A stretch of DNA of 64,000 nt from Synechococcus sp. CCY 9618. GTDB lineage: Bacteria; Cyanobacteriota; Cyanobacteriia; PCC-6307; Cyanobiaceae. Position numbers and translations under genes: made by a program. The stretch's first letter is position 1. Each line of letters starts with the position of its first letter. Below, in pieces: positions 16,044 to 26,264 of this stretch. Location of the stretch: positions 1-64,000 of the forward strand of contig NZ_JAFKRG010000006.1 of assembly GCF_019038415.1 (NCBI RefSeq), in the 5' to 3' direction. The notes under the pieces are model-generated. The model had not been told where the DNA came from. It worked only from the letters and a program-made list of their open reading frames with translations, and searched no databases.

Positions 16044-16093
16044 CTCTCTGGAATGTAGAAGTCGGCCCTGCCCCCTCGCGATGACGATTCCCC

Positions 16094-18877
16094 TCAGAGG
16101 GCCGGGGCCCGGCGGTCCTCCTCCATCTGGGGAAGCCTGCGGTCGGGACGGGAGAGAAGGGCGGTGAAATCCTCCAGCGAAAGGGGTCGGCTGAAGTAAT
16201 AGCCCTGGAACTGGTCGCAGCCGTAGGCGTTGAGCAGGGCCACTTCCTCGGCCCGCTCGGGGCCTTCCGCCAGGGTGATCAGCCCGAGTTCACGGGCCAT
16301 GGCCAGGGTCGACTTGACGATGGCGCGGGAGGACTCGCGCCGATCGAAGGAGGAGATGAAGGAACGATCGATCTTGATCTTGTGGATGGGGAACTGATGC
16401 AGAACGCTCAGCGAGGAGAAGCCGGTCCCGAAGTCGTCCACGGCGATGGGGATACCCATGGCTTCCAGCCGACGCATCTTCTCCAGGGCGCCGATCTCGG
16501 CCAGAAGACAGGATTCGGTGATCTCCAGTTCGATCTCCTCCCCCTGCAGTCCGCTGGCGGCCAGCAGCTCCGCCACCAGGGTCGGCAGGTCGCCATTGGC
16601 TTCCTGAAACTGGAGGTTGGAGACGTTCACGGCCAGCGGCGGAACCTCCAATCCCTGCTCCCGCCATTGCCGGATCTGCTGGCAGGTGGCTTCCAGCACC
16701 CAGCGGCCGATCCGATGGATCAGGCCGCTGGCTTCGGCGATGGGGATGAACACTCCAGGCGACACCTGTCCCAGCCTGACGTTGTGCCACCGCAACAGAC
16801 ATTCCGCCCCCAGCAGGACTCCCTGGCCATCGGTCTGGGGCTGGAACATGAGGGAGAGCTCGCCGTGCTCGATGCCGAACTGCAGTTCGCTCTCGATCCG
16901 GAGCCTGTGCAGGCTCTCCCTGGTCATGCGCGGGTCGTAGGCCCTCACTGTGCCGGGGGACAGCTGCTTGGCTTCGGTGAGGGCCGTGGCGGCGAACTGG
17001 AGCAGCTCACCGGGGTCATGGCCGTGCTCCGGAAACAGACTGATGCCGCAGCAGGCGTTCAGTTCCACCACCAGCCCTTCACGCATGGGCAGGGCCTGAC
17101 GCACCACCCGGATCAGCTCCTGGGCGCGGCTGATCGCCGTTCCGGTCTTGGTTCCCTTGCGCAGGATCACCAGGAACTCGTCGCTGCCGATGCGCGCCAG
17201 CAGCTCACCCGGCGCCAGGGAGCTGCGCAGCCGTGCGGCCGTCGCACTCAGCACCAGGTCTCCCTGGTCGTGGCCGAAACCGTCATTGATGCGCTTGAAC
17301 CCGTCGAGGTCGAGCCAGAAGATCTCCAGACCACTCGCCTCACGGCCCATGGCCCCCTCCAGCTCCAGCCTGGCCTTGCGCATGTTCGGCAGATCCGTGA
17401 GTGGATCGTGGTAGCCGAGGTAATTGAGCCGATCGTCCTTTTCCTGGAGCTGGCTGAGGTCCGAGAGGACACCCATGTAGCGGGTGGTGCGTCCCTCGGC
17501 GTCGCGGATCGTCTGGATGTTCAGCCAGGCGGGGGAGGCTGATCTCCCCTGGGGCTGGATCCAGAGTTCCCCCTGCCAGCTGCCCCGGTCGATGACCGTG
17601 GCCCAGAGCCTCGCCCCATCCACCTTGGCGCCCTGCTGGCATGCCAGGAGATGCTCCTTCCGGCTCAGCAGAGCCTCACGGCTGCTGCCCACTAGGCGGC
17701 AGAAGGCATCGTTGACCTGAAGCAGACGTCCCTCCAGGTCGGTGATCGCCACGCCCTCCTCGATCTGGCGGAAGGCCTCCGTCGAGATCCTCAGCTCCCC
17801 CCGGGCATCGGCTTCCTGGGCATGGGCGCGGTCCGCCACGTCCAGAGCCACCTGAATGCGGTGGCTCTGGCGCACCAGCCGGTGGCTCAGGACCGTTAGC
17901 AGCCCCGTCAGCAGCAATCCGGAGGTCAGAACCCGGTCCCAGGGGCCGCTGCGCACCCGCTCCAGCCAGGGAAGGCGCGTGGCCAGCAGCCAGCGGACGC
18001 CGAGGATGTCGATCGGCCGCTGGTCGTCGCTGCTGAAGGCGGCCGGCGGCCGGCTCCGGGTGGTGTCGTGAATCAGCCGGGCGGGCGTTGGGCTCTGGGC
18101 GGCGAAGAGCTGCACGTCGACCGGTTCGTTGAGCTGGAACTCGGAGACCCGGATGGCGCCGTTGACGAGCTCGTCCGGCTGGAGCGGCAGCAGGAACCAG
18201 CCGCGCAGGGCCACCCGGCGCGCCTGCAGGGTCGCGGGAGCCTTGCCCTCTCGGTAGAGCGGCAGCAGCAGAAGCAGCATCCTGTCGTTCGGCTCCAGGC
18301 TGTACGGACCGGCTGCCAGGGGTTCCGACAGCAAGGGGCGACCGGCATCGCGGGACCGGTTCATCGCCTCGATCGCCGCGGGCTGTTGCAGCATGACCTG
18401 CAGGGCCATCCTCTGCTGTCGGGGCATGTCCGACGGATCGAGCAGCCTCAGCCGGGCGGGAGCGTCCCCCAGTTTCTCGATCCAGGCGATCGGCTGACCC
18501 ACTTCCAGGGCGTCTGTCTGCAGCCGGATCCGCTCGAGATAGCGGGTGAAGGGGCCCTGGCCCAGGGTGGAGACAGCGTCGAAATGGGCGGCCAGGCCCT
18601 GAAGAGAGGCAGTGTTCGATTCCAGCCGGGTGCGTAGGGCCGAGCTGACGGCATTCAGGGCCTGGTCCCGGCGCAGCTGTTGCAGCCGACCGGAACTGCG
18701 CAGGGTGCTGACCAGCGAGAGGGTTGTGAGCAGGAGCCCGAACACCCCCACCGCCGCAGGCAGCCATCGGTGCCAACCCTGCGGATCCGCATGGGCGGGC
18801 ATAGCCTCGGCGGATCGGGGCGGGCTCTCCTGCATCCCAGCAGCGTAGAGAAGACGATTTTCACCAGCAACCGCCAT
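16094..18877 (-). CDS. membrane-bound CHASE-PAS-GGDEF-EAL c-di-GMP protein
   Basis: The 927 residues contain a helix at about 38-60, a periplasmic CHASE-type sensor region (about 70-300), a second helix near 315-335, a PAS domain (about 355-470), GGDEF (about 480-640) and EAL (about 660-910). The GGDEF signature is altered to GSDEF (LLARIGSDEFLVI), so cyclase activity is doubtful. The EAL domain reads ECL instead of EAL but keeps NVSNLQF, EITES, DDFGTGFSS, KIKID and the Gln of QFQGYYFSRPL, so phosphodiesterase activity is plausible. It is transcribed away from a periplasmic-binding lipoprotein gene, suggesting ligand-coupled signalling (inference). An ATG at 18835 is an alternative start. Confidence 0.9.
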   Translation of the reverse strand: MAVAGENRLLYAAGMQESPPRSAEAMPAHADPQGWHRWLPAAVGVFGLLLTTLSLVSTLRSSGRLQQLRRDQALNAVSSALRTRLESNTASLQGLAAHFDAVSTLGQGPFTRYLERIRLQTDALEVGQPIAWIEKLGDAPARLRLLDPSDMPRQQRMALQVMLQQPAAIEAMNRSRDAGRPLLSEPLAAGPYSLEPNDRMLLLLLPLYREGKAPATLQARRVALRGWFLLPLQPDELVNGAIRVSEFQLNEPVDVQLFAAQSPTPARLIHDTTRSRPPAAFSSDDQRPIDILGVRWLLATRLPWLERVRSGPWDRVLTSGLLLTGLLTVLSHRLVRQSHRIQVALDVADRAHAQEADARGELRISTEAFRQIEEGVAITDLEGRLLQVNDAFCRLVGSSREALLSRKEHLLACQQGAKVDGARLWATVIDRGSWQGELWIQPQGRSASPAWLNIQTIRDAEGRTTRYMGVLSDLSQLQEKDDRLNYLGYHDPLTDLPNMRKARLELEGAMGREASGLEIFWLDLDGFKRINDGFGHDQGDLVLSATAARLRSSLAPGELLARIGSDEFLVILRKGTKTGTAISRAQELIRVVRQALPMREGLVVELNACCGISLFPEHGHDPGELLQFAATALTEAKQLSPGTVRAYDPRMTRESLHRLRIESELQFGIEHGELSLMFQPQTDGQGVLLGAECLLRWHNVRLGQVSPGVFIPIAEASGLIHRIGRWVLEATCQQIRQWREQGLEVPPLAVNVSNLQFQEANGDLPTLVAELLAASGLQGEEIELEITESCLLAEIGALEKMRRLEAMGIPIAVDDFGTGFSSLSVLHQFPIHKIKIDRSFISSFDRRESSRAIVKSTLAMARELGLITLAEGPERAEEVALLNAYGCDQFQGYYFSRPLSLEDFTALLSRPDRRLPQMEEDRRAPAL

Positions 18878-18949
18878 CTTTTCATCGTGGTATCTCCGCT
18901 TGTCGCTGGCGTAAACCTGTCAAAAACACAGCCCCAGCTGCGGTGGCGA

Positions 18950-19909
18950 ATGGCTGTCGGCCTGATGCTGACGCTTGTTCTGTCGGCCTGCGGAAACAAG
19001 GTCCCTGAGTTGCGCATTGCCATCAACGAATGGCCTGGTTTCGCCTACTTCCGCCTGGCTCAGCGCCAGAAGATGTTCCGGGAGTCGTCGGTCAGGGTGA
19101 AGATCCAGTCCTTCCGAAATCCCGCTGATCAGATTCGTCGTTACGTCGAGGGTGGTGCCGATGCGGTTTCATTCTCGATGGGGGACACCATCCTGGTCTG
19201 CGCCAAGGTGCCGCAGCGATGTCCGGTGATCGTCTTCGTGATCGATGAATCTCGCGGCGGCGATCAACTTCTTGGCCTGCCAGGATACGAGACCCTTTCT
19301 TCTTTGCGCAATCAGCCTATCGCCTTAGAAGATTCCGCGCTCTCGATGTATCTCATCCAACGTATTTTTGAACGGGCTGAGCTTGGGGGCCCTCCACCCT
19401 CCCAACTTCGTTTCGCGCCCCAGGAGGCTTTCGCAGGCATGCTCCGATCAGGGGAGGTCAAGGCGGTGCTCACCTATCCACCGAGCTCTGCGATGTTGCA
19501 GAAAAAGCTGGATCTGCGATTGGTGATCTCCACCCGGTCTCTGCCGGGGGAGGTTCTGGATGTGCTGGCGGTGTCACCGGAGTATCTGCGGCGACATCCC
19601 AGGGCGGTGGCGGCCCTGATCGAGGGCTGGCGCGAGGCGCGCTCCCTGGAGCGGAACTCCCCCGACAAGGTGGTGCCCGCGTTGGCTTCCATGATGGGAA
19701 TTCCCGTGGAGCAACTCCGATCGGAACAGAAGGGCCTGCTGTATCCGGGAATGCAGGAGCAGTATCAGATGCTCTCCAGCGAGGGTGGGACCCTCATGGG
19801 CCCCCTGCGCAGGGAACATGCCGTGCTGGTGAAAATGGGGCTGATCGAATCCCCAACCCCCCTGCCCCGTCTGGACGGGAGGTTCATCTTTCCCACCCTG
19901 CCCAACTGA
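18950..19909 (+). CDS. ABC-type substrate-binding lipoprotein, NMT1/SsuA-like
   Basis: The ATG at 18950 gives a lipoprotein signal: MAVGLMLTLVLSACGNK, with the lipobox LSAC. The mature protein starts ELRIAINEWPGFAYFRLAQR, the typical first strand of NMT1/taurine-type binding proteins, followed by the conserved GGADAVSFSMGDTI segment that lines the ligand cleft, and later YLRRHPRAVAALIEGW. It is anchored outside the cytoplasmic membrane. No permease or ATPase gene is nearby, and the gene is divergent from the GGDEF/EAL sensor, so it may feed a sensor rather than a transporter (inference). Upstream GTG codons near 18886 are possible starts. The stop is nine bases from clpC. Confidence 0.82.
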   Translation: MAVGLMLTLVLSACGNKVPELRIAINEWPGFAYFRLAQRQKMFRESSVRVKIQSFRNPADQIRRYVEGGADAVSFSMGDTILVCAKVPQRCPVIVFVIDESRGGDQLLGLPGYETLSSLRNQPIALEDSALSMYLIQRIFERAELGGPPPSQLRFAPQEAFAGMLRSGEVKAVLTYPPSSAMLQKKLDLRLVISTRSLPGEVLDVLAVSPEYLRRHPRAVAALIEGWREARSLERNSPDKVVPALASMMGIPVEQLRSEQKGLLYPGMQEQYQMLSSEGGTLMGPLRREHAVLVKMGLIESPTPLPRLDGRFIFPTLPN

Positions 19910-19918
19910 AACCGCCGA

Positions 19919-22471
19919 TCAAGCGCTGGCGCTGGCCAGTTCCGGCAGAGCCGGTGTGGCCGACTGCTTGCGGATCACCACCTGCTTGTCGTCGTCGACA
20001 TCCACGAGGCAGGCATCGCCTTCGCCGATCCGGCCGGAGAGGAATTCCTCTGCCAGCGAATCCTCCAGCAGGCGCATCACGGCGCGGCGCAGGGGACGGG
20101 CTCCGTAGCTGGGGTTGTAGCCCTCTTCCACGAGTCGTTCCTTGAAGGCCTCGGTGACCGCCATGCCGATGCCCTTGTCCTGCATGCGGGCGAAGACTTC
20201 GCGCAGCATGATCTCGGCGATCAGTTTGACTTCGTCGCGGGTGAGCTGACGGAAGACGATGATCTCATCGAGACGGTTGAGGAACTCGGGGCGGAAATAC
20301 TGCTTGAGTTCCTCATTGACCAGGGAGCGGATCCGGTTGTACTGCGTCTCCTCAACATCGCCGCCGCCGAACTCAAAGCCGAGGCCGCCGCCGCCCTTCT
20401 CGATCACCTTCGAACCGATGTTCGAGGTCATGATGATGAGTGTGTTCTTGAAGTCGACCGTACGACCCTTGGAATCAGTGAGCCGGCCGTCTTCCAGGAG
20501 CTGGAGCAGCAGGTTGAACACATCGGGGTGGGCTTTCTCGATCTCGTCGAAGAGCACCACGGTGTAGGGACGGCGACGGACTGCCTCGGTGAGCTGGCCG
20601 CCTTCGTTGAAGCCCACATAGCCAGGAGGCGAGCCGATCAGCTTGCTCACGGTGTGGCGCTCCATGAACTCGCTCATGTCGAGGCGGATCATGGCCTCCT
20701 CGCTGCCGAAGAAATAGGCGGCCAGAGCTTTGGTGAGTTCGGTCTTGCCGACGCCGGTGGGGCCGGAGAAGATGAAACTAGCGATGGGGCGGTTGGGATT
20801 CTTCAGACCCACCCGGGCCCGCCGGATCGCCCGGGACACGGCCCTGACCGCTTCGTCCTGGCCGATCAGCCGCTGGTGCAGAGTCTCCTCCATGTTCAGC
20901 AGCTTCACAGACTCGCTTTCGGTGAGCTTCTGCACCGGCACGCCCGTCCAGGAGGCGACGATCTGGGCGATGTCCTCTTCGGTCACCAGCGGCGAACGGG
21001 ATTCGTCGGTACCGCCAGCATCGGCAGGCGGGGCGACGAGCGCGACCGCCGCCTCGCCCTCCACGGAGGCGCCTGCAGGTTCGTCGTCACGGCGGGCCTG
21101 CAGGATCGAACGGATCTGGTCGCGCAGCTCCACTTCCTTGTCGCGGAGTTCACCGGCCTTGGTGAAGTCCTGCTGACGCACGGCGTCCTCCTTTTCCTTC
21201 TGGACGCCCCGTAGCTGTTTATCGACTTCCTTGGCAGCCGGTGGCAGCTTGGAGTTGAGCAGGCGCACCCGGCTGCCGGCCTCATCGATCAGGTCGATGG
21301 CCTTGTCGGGAAGGAACCGGTCGCTGATGTAACGGTCGCCGAGGGTGGCGGCGGCCACGAGGGCCTCGTCGCTGATCTTGAGACGGTGGTGCTGCTCGTA
21401 GCGCTCCCGCAGACCCTTGAGAATCTCGATGGTGTCGATGACGGAAGGTTCTCCCACCATCACCGGCTGGAAGCGGCGCTCGAGGGCGGCATCGCGCTCG
21501 ATGTGTTTCCGGTACTCGTCGAGGGTGGTGGCGCCGATGCACTGGAGCTCGCCCCTTGCCAGGGCGGGCTTGAGAATGTTGGCGGCGTCGATGGCCCCTT
21601 CGGCGGCACCGGCTCCGATCAGGGTGTGAACCTCATCGATCACCAGGATCACGTTCCCGGCGGAGCGGATCTCCTCCATGATCTTCTTGAGTCGCTCCTC
21701 GAACTCACCCCGATATTTGGTGCCGGCCACCAGCAGGCCGATGTCGAGGGTGAGGACGCGCTTGTCCTCGAGGATGTCGGGGATCTCCCCCTGGGTGATG
21801 CGCTGGGCGAGCCCTTCGGCGATGGCCGTCTTGCCGACGCCTGGTTCGCCGATCAGCACCGGATTGTTCTTGGTGCGGCGGCCGAGGATCTGAATCACCC
21901 GGTCGATTTCGTTCTGACGGCCCACCACCGGATCGAGCTTGGACTCGGCCGCCAGCTGGGTGAGATTGCTGCCGAACTCATCGAGGGTGGGCGTCTTGGT
22001 GGAGCCTTTGCCCGATCCGCCGGAGGCCACCTCGGCCGTTTCGCCCAGCATGCGGATCACCTGGGTGCGCACCTTGGCCAGATCGACCCCGAGGTTCTCC
22101 AGAACCCGGGCGGCGACGCCCTCGCCTTCGCGGATCAGGCCCAGCAGCAGGTGCTCGGTGCCGATGTAGTTGTGCCCCAGCTGGCGCGCCTCCTCGAGGG
22201 ACAGCTCCAGGACCCGCTTGGCCCTGGGAGTGAAGGGGATCTCGACGGCCACGAAGCCCGAGCCCCGACCGATGATCTTCTCCACCTCCACCCGGGCGTC
22301 CTTGAGGTTGACCCCCATTGACTTGAGAACCTTGGCGGCGACACCGGTGCCTTCGCCGATCAGGCCCAGCAGGATCTGCTCGGTGCCGACGAAGTTGTGA
22401 CCGAGGCGGCGGGCCTCTTCCTGGGCCAGCATGATCACCTTGATGGCCTTCTCGGTAAACCGCTCGAACAT
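19919..22471 (-). CDS. clpC: ATP-dependent Clp protease ATP-binding subunit ClpC
   Basis: An 850-residue Hsp100 unfoldase that feeds ClpP/ClpR. The start [20 protein letters not shown] is the usual ClpC N-terminus; two Clp_N repeats fill residues 1-145. Walker A motifs are GEPGVGKTA (about 210) and GPTGVGKTE (about 555), each with its Walker B ([23 protein letters not shown]). A UVR/middle domain lies near 430-460 ([19 protein letters not shown]). Length and motifs match cyanobacterial ClpC, which is essential and constitutively expressed. The 177 bases upstream are AT-rich compared with their surroundings and should hold its promoter. Confidence 0.97.
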   Translation of the reverse strand: MFERFTEKAIKVIMLAQEEARRLGHNFVGTEQILLGLIGEGTGVAAKVLKSMGVNLKDARVEVEKIIGRGSGFVAVEIPFTPRAKRVLELSLEEARQLGHNYIGTEHLLLGLIREGEGVAARVLENLGVDLAKVRTQVIRMLGETAEVASGGSGKGSTKTPTLDEFGSNLTQLAAESKLDPVVGRQNEIDRVIQILGRRTKNNPVLIGEPGVGKTAIAEGLAQRITQGEIPDILEDKRVLTLDIGLLVAGTKYRGEFEERLKKIMEEIRSAGNVILVIDEVHTLIGAGAAEGAIDAANILKPALARGELQCIGATTLDEYRKHIERDAALERRFQPVMVGEPSVIDTIEILKGLRERYEQHHRLKISDEALVAAATLGDRYISDRFLPDKAIDLIDEAGSRVRLLNSKLPPAAKEVDKQLRGVQKEKEDAVRQQDFTKAGELRDKEVELRDQIRSILQARRDDEPAGASVEGEAAVALVAPPADAGGTDESRSPLVTEEDIAQIVASWTGVPVQKLTESESVKLLNMEETLHQRLIGQDEAVRAVSRAIRRARVGLKNPNRPIASFIFSGPTGVGKTELTKALAAYFFGSEEAMIRLDMSEFMERHTVSKLIGSPPGYVGFNEGGQLTEAVRRRPYTVVLFDEIEKAHPDVFNLLLQLLEDGRLTDSKGRTVDFKNTLIIMTSNIGSKVIEKGGGGLGFEFGGGDVEETQYNRIRSLVNEELKQYFRPEFLNRLDEIIVFRQLTRDEVKLIAEIMLREVFARMQDKGIGMAVTEAFKERLVEEGYNPSYGARPLRRAVMRLLEDSLAEEFLSGRIGEGDACLVDVDDDKQVVIRKQSATPALPELASASA

Positions 22472-22648
22472 GGGGCGGGACCAGATGCAAGTGCAACCAA
22501 CCTATCAGGATTGAAGGGCGGCGTGGGAACCCGCGACCACTCTCGCCTCGAACCTTTGTGCCGCAAGGGCTGAAGCCGACCAGAAAATAAATAACTGGCT
22601 GTGAATCAGCGGAAATGAGTACATATAACTTCGGTTATCCACACTCTT

Positions 22649-23113
22649 TCACGTCTTCATGCTGAGCCATTGGATCAGGGCGTCCTCGCCGTTGCGGTAG
22701 TAACCATGACGGATGCCGGCGGTGCGGAACCCCAGGGCCCCGTAGAGCCCGCGGCCGGAGTCGTTTCCGGCCGCCACCTCCAGCGTCGCCCTGGTGGCTC
22801 CGCGGAGGGCGGCATGGTCCATCAGTTCCACCAGCACCCTGCGTCCGAAGCCCCTGCGGCGATGGCCGGGGGCCACCGCCACCAGGGTGATGTGGAGCTC
22901 GTCGAGCACCAGCCAGCCGCAGGCCATGGCCAGCAGCTCCGGGCCCCGGCCCAGGCCGATGCCCGGCCGTTCCTCCTCCTCCAGCTCCCGCTGCCACTGG
23001 CCCAGGCTCCAGAGCCCCCCCAGGGCGGCCCTGTCCAGGGCCAGGCAGGCGGGCGCGTGGGCCGGAGCCAGCCGGAACAGGGTCGGGGCCGGCAGGGGAA
23101 AGGGGGGCGGCAC
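22649..23113 (-). CDS. rimI: ribosomal-protein-alanine N-acetyltransferase-like GNAT
   Basis: A 154-residue GNAT enzyme that would transfer acetyl from acetyl-CoA to an N-terminal amine. The acetyl-CoA loop is VAPGHRRRGFGRRVLVELMD, preceded by strand LDELHITLVAV and followed by ATLEVAAGNDSGRGLYGALGF, the RimI-like motif B. The C-terminus YYRNGEDALIQW also fits RimI (RxGYY..). Ribosomal protein S18 as substrate is family knowledge, not evident here. It is divergent from lysA. Confidence 0.85.
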   Translation of the reverse strand: MPPPFPLPAPTLFRLAPAHAPACLALDRAALGGLWSLGQWQRELEEEERPGIGLGRGPELLAMACGWLVLDELHITLVAVAPGHRRRGFGRRVLVELMDHAALRGATRATLEVAAGNDSGRGLYGALGFRTAGIRHGYYRNGEDALIQWLSMKT

Positions 23114-23175
23114 GGCCGACGGGCATGAACCTCCTTACGATCAGGCATCCCGACCTTCCTCCGGAGCAGGCCGTC

Positions 23176-24615
23176 ATGGTGACGAGCGCATCCCCGACGA
23201 CCGATTCCCTCGCCCCATCCCCCGGCGCGGGGAGCACCGTTTCGGCCGAGGAGGGCGGGGTGGCCTACGAGAACGACGTCGATCTCCTCAGTCCGAACCG
23301 CAACCTGGCCCCCATCACCGCCCGTTGTGACGGCCGGGGCCGGCTGACGGTGGGTGGCTCCCTTTTGAGCGATCTGGTCCGTACCCACGGCACACCGCTC
23401 TACGTGCTGGACGAGGCCACCCTGCGGGCCACCTGCAGGGCCTACCGGCAGGCCCTGGCTGAGCACTACCCCGGCGAGGCCCTGGCCCTCTACGCCTCCA
23501 AGGCCAACAGTTCCCTGGCGATCACCGCCCTGGTGGCCTCCGAGGGACTGGGCCTCGATGCCGTCTCCGCCGGCGAGCTGCTCACGGCCCTCGAGGGCGG
23601 CATGCCGGCCGATCGGATCGTTCTGCACGGCAACAACAAGTCGGCCGAAGAGCTCCAGCTCGCCATCGACCGGGGCGTCACCGTGGTGCTCGACAACTGG
23701 AACGACATCGAACTGCTCACCAGGCTGGCGGCTTCGCGGCCGCGGCCCGTTCGTCTGCTGGTGCGGTTCACACCGGGCATCGAGTGCCATACCCACGACT
23801 ACATCCGCACCGGTCACCTCGACAGCAAGTTCGGCTTCGATCCCGACCAGCTGGAACCGGTGCTGCGTCACCTGGCCGCCTGTCCCTGGGCCTGGCTGGA
23901 TGGCCTGCATGCCCACATCGGCTCCCAGATCTTCGAGCTGGAACCCCACCGCGACCTCGCCGGAGTGATGGCCGATGCCCTGGCCCTGGCCCGCTCCCTC
24001 GGTCACCCCTGCGGCGACCTCAACGTCGGCGGCGGCCTCGGCATCCGCTATGTCGGCTCCGACGATCCGCCGAGCATCCAGGAATGGGTGCGCGTGGTGG
24101 CCGGGGCGGTGGCCGAAGCCTGCCGTCAGCGCCAGCTGGCGCTGCCCCGGCTGCTCTGCGAGCCGGGTCGTTCCCTGGTGGCCACGGCCGGACTCACGCT
24201 CTACACGGTGGGCAGCCGCAAGGAGATTCCTGGTCTGCGCACCTATCTGGCGGTGGACGGTGGAATGAGCGACAACCCTCGCCCGATCACCTATCAGTCG
24301 CTCTACACGGCCGTCATGGCCGACCGGCCCCTCGCCGAAGGCACCGAAACGGTGACCGTGGCGGGCAAGCACTGCGAATCCGGAGATGTGCTCCTCCATG
24401 ACGTCCGGCTGCCGGCCGCCACCCCCGGGGATGTGCTGACGGTGTTCGCCACCGGGGCCTACAACGCCTCCATGGGCTCCAACTACAACCGGATTCCACG
24501 CCCGGCGGCGGTGCTGGTCCGCGACGGCGTCGCCGAGCTGGTGCAGCGGCGGGAGCAGCCGGAAGACCTACTGCGCTACGACGTCCTGCCGGCCCGGCTC
24601 CGGCCGGTAATCTGA
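23176..24615 (+). CDS. lysA: diaminopimelate decarboxylase
   Basis: LysA decarboxylates meso-diaminopimelate to lysine with PLP. The lysine binding PLP is in LYASKANSSLAI; further markers are LDAVSAGELLTAL, HAHIGSQIFE, NVGGGLGIRY (phosphate loop), CEPGRSLVA and the dimer-interface pair GKHCESGD and GAYNASMGSNYN. The ATG at 23176 is preferred because GGAGCAGG stands eight bases upstream and leaves room for a promoter facing rimI; an ATG at 23125 would add 17 residues. It begins a long co-directional run (cdaA, uppS, bioB, trhO). Because it drains diaminopimelate, it competes with peptidoglycan synthesis. Confidence 0.96.
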   Translation: MVTSASPTTDSLAPSPGAGSTVSAEEGGVAYENDVDLLSPNRNLAPITARCDGRGRLTVGGSLLSDLVRTHGTPLYVLDEATLRATCRAYRQALAEHYPGEALALYASKANSSLAITALVASEGLGLDAVSAGELLTALEGGMPADRIVLHGNNKSAEELQLAIDRGVTVVLDNWNDIELLTRLAASRPRPVRLLVRFTPGIECHTHDYIRTGHLDSKFGFDPDQLEPVLRHLAACPWAWLDGLHAHIGSQIFELEPHRDLAGVMADALALARSLGHPCGDLNVGGGLGIRYVGSDDPPSIQEWVRVVAGAVAEACRQRQLALPRLLCEPGRSLVATAGLTLYTVGSRKEIPGLRTYLAVDGGMSDNPRPITYQSLYTAVMADRPLAEGTETVTVAGKHCESGDVLLHDVRLPAATPGDVLTVFATGAYNASMGSNYNRIPRPAAVLVRDGVAELVQRREQPEDLLRYDVLPARLRPVI

Positions 24616-24663
24616 GTCCGACAGGCGGCCTTCCGGTGACCCGGCCTGCCCTTCCCATTCCTT

Positions 24664-25479
24664 GTGATCTGGCTGCGGCTCATCGATCCCCGCCTGCTGC
24701 TCGATCTTCTGTTCGCCTCCCTGCTCGGGCTGCTTCTGCTCGGCCGGGTCACCGAGGCGCGCACCCTCTGGCTGCTGCGGGGGTATCTGTTCCTGGTGGC
24801 GCTGGCCTGGTTCGTGCAGCGCTACGCCAACCTGCCGCTCACCAGCAGCCTGGTGGATGCCCTGGTGCTGGCCTGTAGCCTCGCCCTGGCGATCCTCTGG
24901 CAGGGCGAGCTGCGGCGGCTGATGGAGCTGCTGGGCACCGGGCGGATCGGGGTTCTGTTCGCCGATCGCAGCCGCGACCAACTGGCCTCCGGCTCGGTCA
25001 GCATGCTCACCGAGGCGGCTGGCCGGCTCTCCCAGGTCCGCTGCGGGGCCCTGATCGTGCTCGATCTGGGCAGCGATCTGCGGCCGGAGGATTTCCTCAA
25101 TCCCGGCATCCGGATCGATGCCCACCTTTCGGTCGACCTGATGCTGAACCTCTTCGCGGTGGACACGCCGCTCCATGACGGTGCCGTTCTGGTCCAGAAG
25201 AACCGGATCGTGGCGGCTGGTGTGATCCTGCCCCTCTCCCGCCAGGGCCTGAATCGCTACGGCACCCGCCATCTGGCGGCCATGGGCCTCACCGAGCGCC
25301 ACGACGGCTGCTTCTGCATCGTCGTCTCCGAGGAGACGGGCACCCTGTCCCTGGCCTCCCAGGGCCGACTGGAGCGGCCCATCACCAGCAGCCGACTTCA
25401 CGACCTGCTCACCGACGCCCTGGCCACCGTGCCGACGGGACGTAGCGTGTCCGCGGACCCGCCGGAACATCGCGGATGA
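24664..25479 (+). CDS. cdaA: diadenylate cyclase, CdaA type
   Basis: The protein makes cyclic di-AMP from two ATP. Three N-terminal helices (residues 8-30, 36-55, 60-80) anchor it, a short coiled linker ([10 protein letters not shown]) follows, and the DAC domain carries [11 protein letters not shown] (DGA motif) and [12 protein letters not shown] (the RHxAA motif), the two catalytic signatures. Length (271 aa) and layout fit CdaA rather than DisA. It starts with GTG 48 bases after lysA and its stop overlaps the uppS ATG. In bacteria c-di-AMP governs osmotic balance and cell-wall homeostasis; in cyanobacteria it has also been linked to night survival. Confidence 0.93.
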   Translation: MIWLRLIDPRLLLDLLFASLLGLLLLGRVTEARTLWLLRGYLFLVALAWFVQRYANLPLTSSLVDALVLACSLALAILWQGELRRLMELLGTGRIGVLFADRSRDQLASGSVSMLTEAAGRLSQVRCGALIVLDLGSDLRPEDFLNPGIRIDAHLSVDLMLNLFAVDTPLHDGAVLVQKNRIVAAGVILPLSRQGLNRYGTRHLAAMGLTERHDGCFCIVVSEETGTLSLASQGRLERPITSSRLHDLLTDALATVPTGRSVSADPPEHRG

Positions 25480-26264
25480 GTCGCGCCCTGGCGACCACTC
25501 CATTCTCCGATCCCGATCAGCTGCCCGCCCAGCTCGATCCGGCTCGGTTGCCACGCCATGTGGCCGTGATCATGGACGGCAACGGTCGCTGGGCCCGCCA
25601 GCGGGGTCTGCCCCGGGCCATGGGCCACCGAGCCGGGGTGGAGGCGCTGAAGCGCACGCTCCGCCACTGCAGCGACTGGGGTATCGGCGCCCTCACCGCC
25701 TACGCCTTCTCCACCGAGAACTGGACCCGGCCCGGGGAGGAGGTGGCCTTTCTGATGGCCCTGTTCGAACGGGTGCTGGCCAGGGAGCTGGAGGCGCTGG
25801 AGCGCCAGCAGGTGCGGATCCGCTTCCTGGGTGATCTGGAGCCGCTGCCCGAGGGCCTGCAGGGCCTGATCGCCGATGCCACCGAGCGCACCGCCGGCAA
25901 CACCGGCATCCATTTCAATGTCTGCACCAACTACGGTGGCCGCAGCGAGCTGGTGCGCGCCGCCCGGCGCCTGGCCGACCGGGCGGCCCGGGGCGAGCTT
26001 GACCCGGCCAGCATCGATGAATCCCTGTTCGCCGGCGAGCTGTTCACCGCCGGCGACGCCGATCCCGATCTGCTGATCCGCACCAGCGGCGAGCACCGCA
26101 TCAGCAACTTCCTGCTCTGGCAACTGGCCTATGCGGAGCTGCACATCACCGAGGTGCTGTGGCCCGATTTCGACACCGGGGCCCTGCTGGCGGCGCTGTT
26201 GGATTATCAGGGCCGCCAGCGCCGCTTCGGCGGCGTCCAGAACGGTGTGGAGAACGCTCAATGA
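25476..26264 (+). CDS. uppS: isoprenyl transferase (undecaprenyl diphosphate synthase)
   Basis: A cis-prenyltransferase that extends farnesyl diphosphate with isopentenyl diphosphate to make the lipid carrier for peptidoglycan. The catalytic start [16 protein letters not shown] (Asp plus Asn/Arg), [12 protein letters not shown], the helix [12 protein letters not shown] and the C-terminal [20 protein letters not shown] are all intact. At 262 residues it is full-length. The start overlaps cdaA (ATGA) and the stop overlaps bioB (ATGA), so expression of the three is translationally linked. Confidence 0.96.
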   Translation: MSRALATTPFSDPDQLPAQLDPARLPRHVAVIMDGNGRWARQRGLPRAMGHRAGVEALKRTLRHCSDWGIGALTAYAFSTENWTRPGEEVAFLMALFERVLARELEALERQQVRIRFLGDLEPLPEGLQGLIADATERTAGNTGIHFNVCTNYGGRSELVRAARRLADRAARGELDPASIDESLFAGELFTAGDADPDLLIRTSGEHRISNFLLWQLAYAELHITEVLWPDFDTGALLAALLDYQGRQRRFGGVQNGVENAQ

